DNA of 46,790 bases. Source: Clostridiales bacterium (GTDB lineage: Bacteria > Bacillota > Clostridia > Christensenellales > Aristaeellaceae). Positions 8,652 to 17,973 of this stretch are shown piece after piece. The notes below the pieces were generated by a model. That model was given only the letters and a program-made list of their open reading frames with translations. It was not told the DNA's origin and ran no database searches. Position 1 is the stretch's first letter; each line of letters begins with the position of its first letter. The translations under genes were made by a program, and so were the position numbers. The stretch lies in contig SFGO01000015.1 of assembly GCA_004556545.1 (NCBI GenBank), forward strand, positions 1-46,790, read 5' to 3'.

Positions 8652-9662
8652 ATGGAAGAGAAGAAGTTAACAGTTACTTTTGTAAATGTGGGCTACGGCG
8701 AGGCCATTCTTCTGGAAAGCCCGGATCCCTCCAAGCCTGACGGCGTATTCACCGCCCTGATCGACGGCGGCAGCGCTGAGAACAGCGAATTCGCGGATCG
8801 CTCCTCCGGTCGGGTCCGCATTGAGGAATATCTGAAAAAACGGGGGATCCGCCGTCTGGATCTGGCCGTCAGCACCCACATCCATGAGGATCATCTCTGC
8901 GGTCTCCTGCGGGCAGCCCGGATCGCCCCCCCGGCAGTGCTGTGGCAAACGCTGCCGCCGGATCTTTACCGATCCCTCCGGCCTCTGGACGGCTCCGTGG
9001 CGAGAAACCTCTCTGAAAGCAAATTCATGCAGGCCCTGAATGACTACGGCACCCTTTGCGCTCTGGTAGAGGACCACGGCGGAATCATTCTTGCGCCGAA
9101 AAGTGGTCAGGAATTGGTGATTGCGCCAGATTTGACCGTTCAGATCCTGTCACCCTCTACAAAAAAACAGTTGGCTCTTGCGGACGAAATAAATGCGTTG
9201 TATAATAGTGCAAACGTTTGCAGTACGTTCCTCCAACGGTTGGACGCGCTGGATGCCCGCATGAACAACTACAGTCTCATTCTGCGGCTGAATTACCGGG
9301 GTACCCGGATTTTGCTGCCGGGTGACACCAATGTGACGGGCTATGACGGCATTGATCCCGCGGACCTGCGGGCGGACCTGTTCAAAGTGGGACACCACGG
9401 ACAAAAAGACGGCGTCGACGAAGCGCTGGCCGAATTGATCCGTCCCACCGCAGTGGTCTGCTGCGCGTCCAGCGACCGCCGCTACAACAGCGCCCATCCG
9501 GACACCATGAAGCTGCTGGCAGATCATGGGGCAGCCCTGTATTTTTCCGACTGTCCCCCGGTCCCCGGTATGCAGATCCCGCCCCATGAGGCTCTGCGGT
9601 TTACCGTCGGCCCCAACGGCGCCTTGGACGTCCGGTATCTTCCGGCATCCGAAAACGAATAG
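8652..9662 (+). CDS. ComEC/Rec2-like metallo-beta-lactamase-fold hydrolase
   Basis: A 336-residue soluble protein. It begins with a ComEC-like strand (VNVGYGEAILLE), then a metal site HIHEDH (His76, His78, Asp80, His81). LPGDTN supplies the bridging Asp region and KVGHHG a later His. It lacks the membrane domain of ComEC and has no signal peptide. There is no clear ribosome binding site, so the GTG at 8646 directly after the permease stop is an alternative start. It stands inside a sugar-type ABC operon, between permease and ATPase, suggesting a hydrolytic step on the imported compound, possibly a phosphoester. This is inference; no substrate can be named. Confidence 0.8.
   Translation: MEEKKLTVTFVNVGYGEAILLESPDPSKPDGVFTALIDGGSAENSEFADRSSGRVRIEEYLKKRGIRRLDLAVSTHIHEDHLCGLLRAARIAPPAVLWQTLPPDLYRSLRPLDGSVARNLSESKFMQALNDYGTLCALVEDHGGIILAPKSGQELVIAPDLTVQILSPSTKKQLALADEINALYNSANVCSTFLQRLDALDARMNNYSLILRLNYRGTRILLPGDTNVTGYDGIDPADLRADLFKVGHHGQKDGVDEALAELIRPTAVVCCASSDRRYNSAHPDTMKLLADHGAALYFSDCPPVPGMQIPPHEALRFTVGPNGALDVRYLPASENE
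9178..9222 (+). promoter_or_regulatory. Intragenic promoter with LacI-type operator
   Basis: Inside the hydrolase gene lie TTGCGG (9178-9183), a 17-bp spacer and a perfect TATAAT (9201-9206). The perfect 14-bp palindrome TGCAAACGTTTGCA (9209-9222) follows. The stretch is AT-rich in a GC-rich gene. It resembles the arrangement at 5396-5447 and could give extra, regulated expression of the downstream ATPase gene. Confidence 0.6.
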
Positions 9663-9674
9663 GAGGAACACACC

Positions 9675-10853
9675 ATGGCAGAAGTCATTTTAAAGAATAT
9701 CAAGAAGATCTATCCCCATCAGGAGCCTAAGAAAAAGAAGAAGGGCGAGCCGGAGAAAAAGACCAACCTCCAGATCACGGAGGAGGGCGTTCTGGCCGTT
9801 GACAACTTCAATCTGCACATTCAGGACAAGGAATTCATCGTACTGGTAGGCCCCTCCGGCTGCGGCAAGTCCACCACCCTGCGGATGGTGGCCGGTCTGG
9901 AGGAGATCTCCGGCGGCGAGCTGTACATTGGCGGCCAGCTGATGAACGATGTGGCCCCCAAGGACCGGGACATCTCCATGGTGTTCCAGAACTACGCCCT
10001 GTACCCCCACATGACCGTTCGGGAGAACATTGCCTTCCCTCTGAAGCTGCGGAAAATGGACAAGGCTGAGATCGATCAGCGGGTGGAACAGGCGGCGGAG
10101 ATCCTGGACATCACGGAGTATCTGGACCGCAAGCCCAAGGCCCTTTCCGGCGGCCAGCGTCAGCGCGTGGCCATCGGCCGCGCCATCGTCCGGGAGCCGA
10201 AGGTCCTGCTGATGGACGAGCCTTTGTCCAACCTGGACGCCAAGCTCCGCAACCAGATGCGGGCAGAGCTGATCAAGCTGCGCCAGCGCATCAACACCAC
10301 CTTTATCTACGTGACCCACGACCAGACGGAGGCCATGACTCTGGGCGACCGCATCGTCATTATGAAGGACGGCGTCATCCAGCAGATCGGCACGCCGCAG
10401 GAGGTCTTTAACCACCCCGCAAACCTGTTTGTGGCCGGCTTCATCGGCATGCCTCAGATGAACTTCTACGATGCTGAGCTGGTGCTGGAGGACGGACAGT
10501 ATGCCGTGGTGCTGGACGGCGCCAAGGTGACCCTGCCGGAGGAGAAGCAGGCCAAGCTGAAGGCCAACGGCGCGGCAGCCGGTCCCATCACGCTGGGCGT
10601 CCGGCCGGAGCACCTGATCCTCAGCGGCGACGAGGGCTCCATGATCCACGGCACCGTGGACGTCAGCGAGATGATGGGCAGCGCCGTCCATCTCCACGTC
10701 AGCGCCTGCGGCAGCGATACCATTATGATCGTTCCCACCACGGAGCTGGAAAGCACCTCTGCATTCACCATCGGCAGCCCTATCGCCTTTACCTTCAACG
10801 GCGTTATGGCCCATCTTTTCGACCGGAATACCCAGAAAAATCTGGAAGTATAA
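9675..10853 (+). CDS. CUT1 ABC transporter ATP-binding protein (MsmK/UgpC-like)
   Basis: A 392-residue ATPase that energises the two permeases. It has Walker A GPSGCGKST (59-67), signature LSGGQRQRVAIGRA, Walker B VLLMDEPLSNLD, an H-loop VTHDQTEA and a C-terminal TOBE/MalK-type domain. Walker A is displaced by about 22 residues relative to MalK because of a lysine-rich insert at about residues 16-38 between the first two strands. AGGAGG precedes the ATG. It is the last gene of the operon and may also serve other importers, as MsmK-type ATPases do. Confidence 0.92.
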   Translation: MAEVILKNIKKIYPHQEPKKKKKGEPEKKTNLQITEEGVLAVDNFNLHIQDKEFIVLVGPSGCGKSTTLRMVAGLEEISGGELYIGGQLMNDVAPKDRDISMVFQNYALYPHMTVRENIAFPLKLRKMDKAEIDQRVEQAAEILDITEYLDRKPKALSGGQRQRVAIGRAIVREPKVLLMDEPLSNLDAKLRNQMRAELIKLRQRINTTFIYVTHDQTEAMTLGDRIVIMKDGVIQQIGTPQEVFNHPANLFVAGFIGMPQMNFYDAELVLEDGQYAVVLDGAKVTLPEEKQAKLKANGAAAGPITLGVRPEHLILSGDEGSMIHGTVDVSEMMGSAVHLHVSACGSDTIMIVPTTELESTSAFTIGSPIAFTFNGVMAHLFDRNTQKNLEV

Positions 10854-10860
10854 AAAGAAT

Positions 10861-11023
10861 TGAGACTGTCGATAAAGTGGTAAATTCTCCGCGACGGTAA
10901 GGAAGGGTGTGCGCGGGAAACCCAAGAAGGGTGTCCTGTGCCATTGAAATCCTTAGTTTTCAGAACTTTTATAAAGTTCTGAAAACTTGCCCAGCGGGGC
11001 GAAAAAACTTTTTCGACACGCTG
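10861..11023. repeat. MITE-like intergenic element
   Basis: A 163-bp non-coding stretch with imperfect terminal inverted repeats: TGTCGATAAAGT (10867-10878) against ACTTTTTCGACA (11007-11018), 11 of 12 matching. Inside is a perfect 14-bp stem with a 3-nt loop (10956-10969 with 10973-10986) and a second palindrome CGAAAAAACTTTTTCG-like near the right end. Part of it (10888-10952) resembles 17611-17667. The structure suggests a dispersed non-autonomous repeat. It may also end transcription of the ABC operon. Confidence 0.5.
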
Positions 11024-11053
11024 TGAATTACTTGAAAGGATCATACAGCGCAT

Positions 11054-11086
11054 CCGCTCGCCCCAGGTGTTGTCTGGGGCGAGCGG
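11054..11086 (+). other. Stable hairpin upstream of mgtC
   Basis: A perfect 13-bp stem (11054-11066 with 11074-11086) with a GTGTTGT loop, 22 bp before the first mgtC start. No T-run follows, so it may be a leader structure rather than a terminator. I could not match it to a known Mg2+ riboswitch. Confidence 0.55.
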
Positions 11087-11107
11087 ACCTGTTGGTTTCA
11101 TGAGACT

Positions 11108-11824
11108 ATGATGGATTACTTTCGTGAACTGAATTTTGTGTCTGTTGCTCTGCGGCTGCTGCTCTCTGCGCTCATCGGCTTCTCTCTGGGATTGGAGCGG
11201 GGACGCAAGCGCCGTCCTGCCGGGTGCCGGACCTATATGCTGGTGTGTATGGGAGCGACCCTGACACTGCTGCTCAGTCAATACGAATACATCATGGTCA
11301 CCACCAAGTGGGCGTCTATTGCATCTGAAATCGGACTCCGGACGGATGTCTCCCGTTTTGGCGCACAGGTCATCAACGGCGTCGGCTTCCTGGGTGCCGG
11401 TACGATCCTTGTCACCGGCCGGCGGGAGGTCAAGGGCCTTACCACCGCGGCGGGCCTCTGGGCCTCCGCCTGTATGGGCCTGGCCATCGGTGCCGGTTTC
11501 TACGAATGTGTTTTCCTGGGAACGGTGCTGATCTTCCTTTCCATGCGCTATCTCCCCATCGTGGAAAACACGATGGTGGAACATGCCCCGTTTTTGAACA
11601 TCTATGTGGAGTTTGAATCGCTGGATCACATCGGTGATGTGATCGGCCGCATCAAAGAGCAGAACGCACAGGTTCTGGATGTGGAGGTTGACCACGGCAG
11701 GGGCCCGGGCTCCAGCAATCCCAGCGCGGTCTTTTCCCTGCGGCTGGCCAAACGCCATAGCCATTCCGATGTGCTGGTCTCCATATCTGAACTGGATTGC
11801 GTCTATACCGTGGAAGAATTTTAA
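11108..11824 (+). CDS. MgtC/SapB family membrane protein (first copy)
   Basis: A 238-residue protein. The N-terminal MgtC/SapB domain (about residues 1-140) has about five membrane segments with the conserved GLERGRKRRPAGCRT and GAQVINGVGFLGAGTI motifs. The C-terminal cytoplasmic ACT-like domain covers about 155-238. In other bacteria these proteins affect magnesium homeostasis and F-ATPase or virulence. No strong ribosome binding site is visible, and the second ATG at 11111 is equally possible. It is followed directly by a paralogue and probably forms a two-gene operon. Confidence 0.88.
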   Translation: MMDYFRELNFVSVALRLLLSALIGFSLGLERGRKRRPAGCRTYMLVCMGATLTLLLSQYEYIMVTTKWASIASEIGLRTDVSRFGAQVINGVGFLGAGTILVTGRREVKGLTTAAGLWASACMGLAIGAGFYECVFLGTVLIFLSMRYLPIVENTMVEHAPFLNIYVEFESLDHIGDVIGRIKEQNAQVLDVEVDHGRGPGSSNPSAVFSLRLAKRHSHSDVLVSISELDCVYTVEEF

Positions 11825-11841
11825 AGGAGGGAGAAGATCTG

Positions 11842-12534
11842 ATGCTGCCTATTTTTGATGGACTGCGTGACGTGACGCTTGCCTCCGTCACCACACGAAT
11901 GCTGCTGGCTGTCCTCTGCGGCGGTCTCATCGGCATCGAGCGGGCTTACAAGCGCCGCCCTGCCGGCTTCCGCACCCACATTCTTATTTGCCTGGGTGCG
12001 GCGATCACCACACTTACCAGCCAATTCCTCTATCTTAATCTGCATTACTACACGGATATGGCCCGTCTGGGCGCGCAGGTGGTGGCAGGTATCGGCTTCA
12101 TCGGCGCCGGTACCATCGTTGTCACCCGGCAGCATCGGGTCAAGGGCCTTACCACTGCGGCGGGTCTCTGGGCCTCCGCCATTATCGGCCTGGCACTGGG
12201 CGGCGGCTTCTATGAAGGCGCTCTGCTGACAACAGTTCTTGTGTTAGTGGCAGAATCCTTCCTCTCACGACTGGAATACCGGATCCTGGACCATGTGCCG
12301 GAGATCAATCTCTACATGGAGTACACCGGAAAGCCTTGCTTGGAGGAAGTCCTGCGTTTCCTGCGGGAAAATAAGGTCTCCCTTCAGGATATGGAGATCA
12401 CCCGCAACTCCGACAGCGAGAGCCACAACGCCTGCGCGATTTTCTCCCTGCGTTTCAGCAAGGGCGTTTCCGTGGATGAGCTGCTGACCCATGTATCTCA
12501 GATCGAAGGCGTTATCACCGTTCAGGAATTGTGA
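11842..12534 (+). CDS. MgtC/SapB family membrane protein (second copy)
   Basis: A 230-residue paralogue of the preceding protein, sharing GIERAYKRRPAGFRTH, GAQVVAGIGFIGAGTI and RVKGLTTAAGLWASA. It has the same membrane-plus-ACT-like layout. The ATG at 11842 is chosen because AAAGGAGGG lies about 10 bp upstream; an in-frame start at 11797 would overlap the first copy. Tandem duplication with partner formation (heteromer) is possible but not shown by the sequence. Confidence 0.9.
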   Translation: MLPIFDGLRDVTLASVTTRMLLAVLCGGLIGIERAYKRRPAGFRTHILICLGAAITTLTSQFLYLNLHYYTDMARLGAQVVAGIGFIGAGTIVVTRQHRVKGLTTAAGLWASAIIGLALGGGFYEGALLTTVLVLVAESFLSRLEYRILDHVPEINLYMEYTGKPCLEEVLRFLRENKVSLQDMEITRNSDSESHNACAIFSLRFSKGVSVDELLTHVSQIEGVITVQEL

Positions 12535-12557
12535 TCCCTTCGGAACCGTGTTATACT
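12529..12557 (+). promoter_or_regulatory. Promoter of the PfkB-family kinase gene
   Basis: TTGTGA (12529-12534, overlapping the mgtC stop), 17-bp spacer, TATACT (12552-12557). Confidence 0.6.
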
Positions 12558-12623
12558 GATCCTGCGGCGGAGCTTGCCGCTGAATAGCCTGTTTTTGTTA
12601 TTTTAACTGATGAGGAGCGGAAT

Positions 12624-13502
12624 ATGAAAGAATACGATATCATGGTAGTGGGTCCTGTTTCTCTGGACCACAACATCGATTATTTGGGCAACGAGCGCAA
12701 GGAAGTGGGCGGCGCTGTTGTGGCTTCCGGCTTTGCTGCCGCCGGCAGCGGCGCAAAGACCGCCATCTTCTGCAAGTCCAACGCGGCGGACGCCGATGTG
12801 AAGGAGCGCTTCGCCGGAGTCAACGCAGACCTCTACTGGGCTGCGTCCAAGGCCACTTGCTCCATCCGCAACCAGTACTTCACCGCCGACAAGGAAAAGC
12901 GGGCCTGCACCTCTATGGGCGTGTGCGACCCCTTCCGTTTTGAGGAACTGCCCCAGGTGAAGACCAAGGTCTATCACTTTGCTGGTCTGGTCTACGGCGA
13001 TTTTGACGGCGCTCTGCTGACGGAGGCCGCCAAGCACGGCAAGGTGGGTCTGGACGTGCAGTGCATGCTGCGCCATGTGGAGCCGGATAAGTCCATGGCC
13101 TTCCATGACTGGGCGGAGAAGAAGGAACTGCTGCCCCTGATGGATTACTTCAAGACCGACGCCGCCGAGGCGGAGGTCCTCACCGGCCTGACGGACCGCG
13201 TAGAGGCTGCGAAAATGCTCCATGACTGGGGCGCCAAGGAAGTGGTCATCACCCACAACACCGAGGTGCTGGCTTATGACGGCAACAAGGTCTACACCTG
13301 CCCCATCAAGGCCCGGAACCTCTCCGGCCGTACCGGTCGGGGCGATACCACTTTCGCCGGATATATCGCCGAGCGTCAGCGGGGCAGCGTGGAGGAAGCG
13401 CTGAACTTCTGCACCGCTCTCGTCTCCCTGAAAATGGAGACCCCCGGTCCCTTCAAGGGCACCCGGGAGGACGTTCTGGCCTACATGAAGGAATTTTATT
13501 GA
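12624..13502 (+). CDS. PfkB-family carbohydrate/nucleoside kinase
   Basis: A 292-residue ribokinase-superfamily enzyme that phosphorylates a sugar or nucleoside with ATP. The N-terminal VGPVSLDHN and a glycine-rich VGGAVVASGFAAA form the substrate lid. The C-terminal GRTGRGDTTFAGYI is the PfkB signature with the catalytic Asp. AGGAGCGG precedes the ATG. It has its own promoter and a strong terminator, so it is monocistronic. Its closeness to the ABC importer may mean a shared pathway, but the intervening mgtC genes weaken that. Substrate unknown. Confidence 0.87.
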   Translation: MKEYDIMVVGPVSLDHNIDYLGNERKEVGGAVVASGFAAAGSGAKTAIFCKSNAADADVKERFAGVNADLYWAASKATCSIRNQYFTADKEKRACTSMGVCDPFRFEELPQVKTKVYHFAGLVYGDFDGALLTEAAKHGKVGLDVQCMLRHVEPDKSMAFHDWAEKKELLPLMDYFKTDAAEAEVLTGLTDRVEAAKMLHDWGAKEVVITHNTEVLAYDGNKVYTCPIKARNLSGRTGRGDTTFAGYIAERQRGSVEEALNFCTALVSLKMETPGPFKGTREDVLAYMKEFY

Positions 13503-13516
13503 TCGATCGAATACAA

Positions 13517-13556
13517 CCAGCCCGCCCGGAATGTTCCGGACGGGCTGGCTTTTTTC
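13517..13556 (+). terminator. Terminator of the PfkB kinase gene
   Basis: A 15-bp stem with one mismatch (13517-13531 with 13534-13548) followed by CTTTTTTC. Confidence 0.9.
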
Positions 13557-13578
13557 TATCTGTGGTTAGCGGCGCGGC

Positions 13579-15351
13579 TTACCGGGTCAGCGGGTCCACG
13601 GAAATATCCATGTCGATCTCAAAGGCCCGGTTCCACGGGAAACGGTAATTGGAGAGGCCGACCTCTCCCCAATGGGCTGTGACGGTATCCACATGGGGCT
13701 TCAGGCCGATGAGCAAGCTGCTGCGCTCTAAATTTTTCAGCACCGGGGCGGTGGCCTTGTCCATCTCCGTTGTCAGACGGTCAACAATGGCGGGACGGTC
13801 CAGTTCCGGTAGGCAGAAGTTGTTGGCGTCACCGCCAAGATCATTCCGCACATAGGACAAAATGTCCTCCCGCACCACGTTTTTATAGCAGAAATCCTTC
13901 AAAATGCTGTCAGCAAGGGTCTTGCAGAAGGCAACCTCCTCCGCCTGCGAGGTCCGGCCCTGAATGAGATGGGCATAGCGGGCTACACCGTGACTCAGGG
14001 CCGTGCCGGTGACGATGGCCATATCCAAAAATCCGGCGTAGCTCAACAGCTTGCCCAGCTCCGTTTTTTTCGTCAGGGCGTCATGGAAGGCAGTGCCGTA
14101 CTGACCGTTGCCCGCGTCGATGAGGATCACCGACAGATCGGCCTTCAGACGTTCATTCAGCACGGCGGTCAGCTCCTGGATGTACTGCTGCTTCTGTGCG
14201 CCGTCCTCCGGCTGGGTCAACACCAGCACATAGAGATCCGCAAAGGCGGGGGTGTCCTCCGCTGTCAGGCCGAAGTAGTCCAGATGCTCTGCCACGATCT
14301 CCGTCAGGGGCTTGTAATCATAGTCGCAGGCGGGCCGATCCTCTGTACCGCCGAAATATTGCACATTGACCTGTGCGCCGTTCCAGCCAATCTCGCTGAG
14401 ATACAGCTTGGTCACGGCCTTGAAAGCCAGATCATCTACACCGGAAAGGATGACACCACCTGCCCGCAGACGAGCCTGCAAATAGGCGATCTCATTTTTC
14501 TGGATGCAGTCCTCGGAGGAGGAATCGTCAATGCCAATGAGCACATGGAACCGGTCGCCGCCGATCCGGTTGACGGTTTCCAACAGTTCTCCGCTGAGGG
14601 TCAGCTTGTTGATCCGGTGCTCCGTGTAGCGGAGGGCGGCATCGTGCATCACGCTGTCCTCAAAGCGCAGCAGATCGTGGCCGTCGGCGTCCGTATCGTA
14701 GGTGGCGTGAATATTTTCCAGCGTCAATTCGTCCCCGGTGAGGGTTTTCCGGGGTGCCGCGCCGATGGTCCGCATGGCGTTGTAGTATTCCAGCGTGCCG
14801 CCGGCGTAGCCTACGGTGGGGGCCAGCCGCATAACGCTGTCCAGCAGCCAGACCTCGTTGTTGGGGTCCTCCGCCAAAGCGGACAGCAGGCTTTCCAGCA
14901 AATCTGTCAGAGGCCACGGCTCGCCGTCACGCTCTGTGGTGGTTTCCGCCAGACGGGAGGCCACCAGTCCACCATAGAGCAGCTGGTCCACGGAAAGAAG
15001 GTAGCGGTCACAGCCTGATGCCTCCTGTTCCAGCACCCAATCGTACAGGAGGCCGGAATAGCCGCTTTGCCCGGTCCAGGATTGTGTTTCCAGACCGTTT
15101 TCGGCGTAATAGTCCTCCATCTGCCCATCCAGCAGTGTTTTGAACATCCATTCCTCTGGCATATTCAGGACATACCCCAGACTTTCCGCCAGATATTCCA
15201 CCCGGCCCACGTTGTCAGGCCGGTCATCCAGCGGAACGTAGGCGATCACGGCCCGGTCTGACTCTGCATCCGGCAGATCCAGCGGAGGGCGGGCACCGCA
15301 GCCGGACAGAAGAGCCAGACATAAGGCTGCTGCCAAGATTCGTTTTTTCAT
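13579..15351 (-). CDS. DUF4127 family lipoprotein
   Basis: A 590-residue protein with a signal peptide and lipobox LLSGCG (Cys near residue 19). The rest matches the DUF4127 family, whose members carry the opening VPLDDRPDN segment seen here (VIAYVPLDDRPDNVGRVEY). It is probably anchored outside the membrane. The biochemical function is unknown. AAGGAGGATCC precedes the ATG on the minus strand. A terminator separates it from ybaB upstream, so it is probably transcribed on its own. Confidence 0.85.
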   Translation of the reverse strand: MKKRILAAALCLALLSGCGARPPLDLPDAESDRAVIAYVPLDDRPDNVGRVEYLAESLGYVLNMPEEWMFKTLLDGQMEDYYAENGLETQSWTGQSGYSGLLYDWVLEQEASGCDRYLLSVDQLLYGGLVASRLAETTTERDGEPWPLTDLLESLLSALAEDPNNEVWLLDSVMRLAPTVGYAGGTLEYYNAMRTIGAAPRKTLTGDELTLENIHATYDTDADGHDLLRFEDSVMHDAALRYTEHRINKLTLSGELLETVNRIGGDRFHVLIGIDDSSSEDCIQKNEIAYLQARLRAGGVILSGVDDLAFKAVTKLYLSEIGWNGAQVNVQYFGGTEDRPACDYDYKPLTEIVAEHLDYFGLTAEDTPAFADLYVLVLTQPEDGAQKQQYIQELTAVLNERLKADLSVILIDAGNGQYGTAFHDALTKKTELGKLLSYAGFLDMAIVTGTALSHGVARYAHLIQGRTSQAEEVAFCKTLADSILKDFCYKNVVREDILSYVRNDLGGDANNFCLPELDRPAIVDRLTTEMDKATAPVLKNLERSSLLIGLKPHVDTVTAHWGEVGLSNYRFPWNRAFEIDMDISVDPLTR

Positions 15352-15387
15352 GGATCCTCCTTTTGAGGTTTTAAATGGGCGTATTCC

Positions 15388-15418
15388 AAAAAGAGCGGAG
15401 CATTCGCTCCGCTCTTTT
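15388..15418 (-). terminator. Terminator after ybaB
   Basis: A perfect 13-bp stem (15389-15401 with 15406-15418), with the T-run on the minus strand. It closes the dnaX-ybaB operon. Confidence 0.88.
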
Positions 15419-15428
15419 GTGATCTCCC

Positions 15429-15791
15429 TTACAGACCGAAGCTGCTGAGGTCCAGACCGCCGGTGACGCCGTTCATGCTATTCTCCATGGCGTCATTGGC
15501 CTGACGCAGCGCCTCATTAACGGCGGAGACCACCAGATCCTGCAGCATCTCCACATCCTCGGGGTCCACGGCCTCCGGCTTGATGGTGACGGAGAGGACC
15601 TCCTTCTTGCCGTTGACCTTGGCCTCCACAACACCGCCGCCTACGCTGGCGGTGAACTCCTGCGCCTCAACGGCGTCCTGTGCTTCAGTCATTTTCTCCT
15701 GCATAGCGGCGATCTTCTGCTGAAGCTCCGCCTGACGGGCGGCTCCGGAAATTTTGCCGTTGGTGAAGCCACGGCGCGCACTGTAACCCAT
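15429..15791 (-). CDS. ybaB: YbaB/EbfC family nucleoid-associated protein
   Basis: A 120-residue DNA-binding protein of the YbaB/EbfC family. An N-terminal helix (AELQQKIAAMQEKMTEAQDA) is followed by the conserved core GGGVVEAKVNGKKEVLSVTI and a C-terminal helix ending in LDLSSFGL. The family forms tweezer-shaped dimers. It follows dnaX by 15 bp, the usual order. The recR gene that commonly comes next is absent. AAAGGAGA supports the ATG at 15791. Confidence 0.92.
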   Translation of the reverse strand: MGYSARRGFTNGKISGAARQAELQQKIAAMQEKMTEAQDAVEAQEFTASVGGGVVEAKVNGKKEVLSVTIKPEAVDPEDVEMLQDLVVSAVNEALRQANDAMENSMNGVTGGLDLSSFGL

Positions 15792-15806
15792 AGTAAATTT
15801 CTCCTT

Positions 15807-17585
<1,779 letters not shown>

Positions 17586-17610
17586 GGAACACACCTCCTG
17601 AAAAATCGAA

Positions 17611-17667
17611 TCCGCGGGAAGGAAGGGCACGCGGGCAGCTCCAAAGGGTGCCCTGCGCATATGAAAA
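17611..17667. repeat. Partial copy of the 10.9-kb repeat next to the SRP RNA
   Basis: The block reads TCCGCGGGAAGGAAGGG onward. It aligns by eye with 10888-10952 at roughly 70 percent identity, sharing AAGGAAGGG, GCGGG, AGGGTG and CCTG blocks in order. It contains GGGCAC/GTGCCC complementarity and may form the 3' hairpin of the SRP transcript. It lies between the SRP RNA and dnaX. Confidence 0.45.
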
Positions 17668-17806
17668 CATCCTCCGTTTGCAGACACGGAACCGGCGTCC
17701 TCGCGGCACATGGAACATCCCGCTTAATGCTGCTCGGTTCCCCGCCTGACATGGTTCACGGGGCTCCATTGCGCGAGACCGGCTCCGCGTCTGCAAGCGG
17801 AGGATG
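17668..17806 (-). ncRNA. ffs: Signal recognition particle RNA (4.5S-like)
   Basis: The minus strand folds into one long SRP-type hairpin. The ends CATCCTCCG and CGGAGGATG pair perfectly, followed by GCAGAC/GTCTGC, CCGG/CCGG and CTCGCG/CGCGAG. The apex holds the conserved Ffh-binding domain: ATGTCAGG, a GGAA tetraloop closed by CGG/CCG, then AGCAGCAT. The core is about 139 nt, longer than E. coli 4.5S but without an evident Alu domain. It has its own promoter and sits directly upstream of dnaX, as in other Firmicutes. The exact 5' and 3' ends are estimates. Confidence 0.92.
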
Positions 17807-17819
17807 AATTGCGGAATCT

Positions 17820-17848
17820 ATTATACGATATTTTTTCTGAATTATCAA
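17820..17848 (-). promoter_or_regulatory. Promoter of the SRP RNA gene
   Basis: On the minus strand: TTGATA (17848-17843), 17-bp spacer, TATAAT (17825-17820). The predicted start of transcription is near 17812. Confidence 0.85.
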
Positions 17849-17898
17849 CTGGAAATTTCGTTTTTACCGGCAGTTGTGTCGGTGTTTCCAGGGAATAC

Positions 17899-17927
17899 TT
17901 GCCTTGACAGAAGGAATGGAGTATAAT
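17899..17927 (+). promoter_or_regulatory. Promoter of gluQ
   Basis: TTGCCT (17899-17904), 17-bp spacer, TATAAT (17922-17927). It is divergent from the SRP RNA promoter. A better-looking TTGACA at 17904-17909 is only 12 bp from the -10 and is not used. Confidence 0.75.
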
Positions 17928-17973
17928 GGCACCGTAATTTTAAACTGGGATTGTTTACCCGAAAGGAGGGGCC

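Noticed and set aside
17586..17711. N-terminal extension of dnaX
   Set aside because: It runs through the SRP RNA gene, while MYQALYRKWRP at 17585 is the family start with AGGAGGTG upstream.
17904..17927. TTGACA as the -35 of gluQ
   Set aside because: It is only 12 bp from TATAAT; TTGCCT at 17899 gives the correct 17-bp spacing.
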